A stretch of DNA of 64,000 bases from Legionella_A sp963772805. Lineage in GTDB: Bacteria > Pseudomonadota > Gammaproteobacteria > Legionellales > Legionellaceae. The stretch covers positions 248,001 through 312,000 of the forward strand of contig CAVYYU010000003.1 of NCBI GenBank assembly GCA_963772805.1. The letters run 5' to 3'. Below the pieces are notes generated by a model that saw only the letters and a list, made by a program, of their open reading frames with translations, ran no database searches and had not been told where the DNA came from. The position numbers and the translations under genes are program-made. Positions within the stretch are counted from its first letter, which is position 1, and every line of letters begins with the position of its first letter. This document shows positions 63,141-64,000 of the stretch, piece by piece.

Positions 63141-63305
63141 TTACTTAACTTTCTTCTCTTTGAAGAGAACATGTTTGCGTACGACACGATCGTACATCAT
63201 TAATTCCATTTTTTCTGGATGATTACGCGGGTTTTTGGTAGTGGTTTTATAATAACCCGTACCTGCGGTTGATTCCATTTTAACTTTTACGGTAACAGCT
63301 GCCAC
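63141..63305 (-). CDS. rpmG: 50S ribosomal protein L33
   Basis: 54 residues. It begins with GTG (MAAVTVKVKMEST), then GTGYYKTTTKNPRNHPEKMELMMYD and ends KHVLFKEKKVK, typical of the zinc-free L33 form. It follows rpmB by 16 bases and is too short to be found with usual cut-offs. Confidence 0.94.
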   Translation of the reverse strand: MAAVTVKVKMESTAGTGYYKTTTKNPRNHPEKMELMMYDRVVRKHVLFKEKKVK

Positions 63306-63321
63306 GGTTTTTCCCCTTCAA

Positions 63322-63558
63322 TTAAATTTTTTCGCCTTTGGCTCTAAGATCATCTAGAACAGCTTTAATGCCTAATTTGTCGATAATTCGTATGCCTTTA
63401 GCACTTATTTTAAGTGATACAAATCGATTTTCTTCTTCAACCCAAAATCGTTTGTGCTTGATGTTAGGCAGAAAGCGTCTTCTTGTTCTGTTGTTGGCAT
63501 GCGACACGTTATTACCAGAGATGGGCCGCTTGCCAGTAATCTGGCATACTCTTGACAT
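63322..63558 (-). CDS. rpmB: 50S ribosomal protein L28
   Basis: 78 residues. It begins SRVCQITGKRPISGNNVSHANNRTRRRFLPN, the L28 signature, and has FVSLKISAKGIRIIDKLG. First gene of the rpmB-rpmG operon. Confidence 0.96.
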   Translation of the reverse strand: MSRVCQITGKRPISGNNVSHANNRTRRRFLPNIKHKRFWVEEENRFVSLKISAKGIRIIDKLGIKAVLDDLRAKGEKI

Positions 63559-63767
63559 GTTGTTACTCCAAATGGCTGACTTGAATTGTCATCTTTGTTT
63601 AAAATTAAGGCATTCGCTAGCGAATTGACTGAATACGAAATACAGGTTGCGTTTTATAGCAAAATTTGGCTGAAGATGCAATATTTTGATTTAAATTCTC
63701 CAGTTCACATGTCACAAAATGCACAGTAGCGGTTATAATCACCAAAATTTTATAATGAGCGACATCA

Positions 63768-64000
63768 ATGCAGCGAACAATTAAAAGCTTTGTACTACGA
63801 ACCGGCCGAGTGAGCAACCGCCAGCAGCAGGCTCTGGATATCTGGTTAAATGAGTATACTTTACCACAACAAGGCCAGCCCTGGTGTTTGACCACTGAAT
63901 TTGGTCGTGAGGTTGATACGATAGTCGAGATAGGGTTTGGCATGGGAACATCGCTAGTCACGATGGCGCAAGCACAACCGGAGAAAAATTTTATAGGTAT
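63768..64000 (+). CDS. trmB: tRNA (guanine-N7)-methyltransferase, partial (3' end outside window)
   Basis: The first 77 codons are visible. RTIKSFVLRTGRVSNRQQQALD and LNEYTLPQQG match the TrmB start, and TIVEIGFGMGTSLVTMAQ (about 54-71) is the SAM-binding motif. The start ATG 63768 has no strong ribosome binding site. The gene runs off the window edge. Confidence 0.88.
   Translation, partial: MQRTIKSFVLRTGRVSNRQQQALDIWLNEYTLPQQGQPWCLTTEFGREVDTIVEIGFGMGTSLVTMAQAQPEKNFIG

Overview
The window looks like a chromosomal segment from a gammaproteobacterium of the order Legionellales (Legionella/Coxiella/Aquicella-like). The evidence is a DotE/IcmC-like type IVB secretion protein, a ProA/Msp-like M4 metalloprotease, several eukaryote-mimicking proteins (an ankyrin protein with a C-terminal CaaX box, a large protein with an NLS and a CE-clan peptidase, and a SPINDLY-type O-GlcNAc transferase), and a gammaproteobacterial core gene order (metY-rimP-nusA-infB-rbfA-truB-rpsO-pnp; accB-accC-prmA; rpoN-hpf; rpmB-rpmG). 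The placement is inferred from gene content; there is no rRNA to confirm it.

Layout. Bases 1-19 kb are an accessory zone. It holds an SrkA-type kinase, a YahK-like alcohol dehydrogenase, a GH16-like secreted protein, one copy of a 1,657-bp IS1202-like insertion sequence, effector-like and decayed genes, a GNAT acetyltransferase, a polysaccharide deacetylase, several small proteins, and an outer-membrane-protein/ice-binding-domain (DUF3494) operon whose first gene is split by an ISAs1-family element exactly at the end of its signal peptide. A PRTase/hydrolase pair and an MHS transporter follow. At 19.2-28.2 kb lies the complete initiator-tRNA/translation operon with a good sigma-70 promoter and recognisable terminators. 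From 28.2 to 33.4 kb come folE, a HIT protein, the CaaX ankyrin protein, a GGDEF remnant, ppa, two membrane proteins, and a regulator pair with a palindromic operator. Metabolic genes (plsY, hemW, mdh, prmA, accC, accB, aroQ) fill 33.7-40 kb.

From 40.5 to 47.8 kb are the secreted metalloprotease, a phosphodiesterase-like enzyme, class I aldolase, ferredoxin reductase, the DotE-like protein, pssA and HPr. From 47.9 to 55.3 kb is a likely modification cluster: a methyltransferase-TPR protein, a TPR-GT41 transferase interrupted by the second, identical IS1202-like copy, a UGM/protoporphyrinogen-oxidase-like flavoprotein, and a peptide deformylase. A 1,373-residue putative nuclear effector with a cysteine protease domain occupies 55.7-59.8 kb. 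The end holds ptsN, a channel-like protein, hpf, rpoN, rpmG, rpmB and the start of trmB.

Two themes stand out. First, recent IS activity: both families have intact target duplications and each has split a surface- or host-interaction gene. Second, candidate host-directed proteins that fit a Dot/Icm-type lifestyle. Coordinates and starts were read by eye; family assignments rest on motif recognition and not on database searches.
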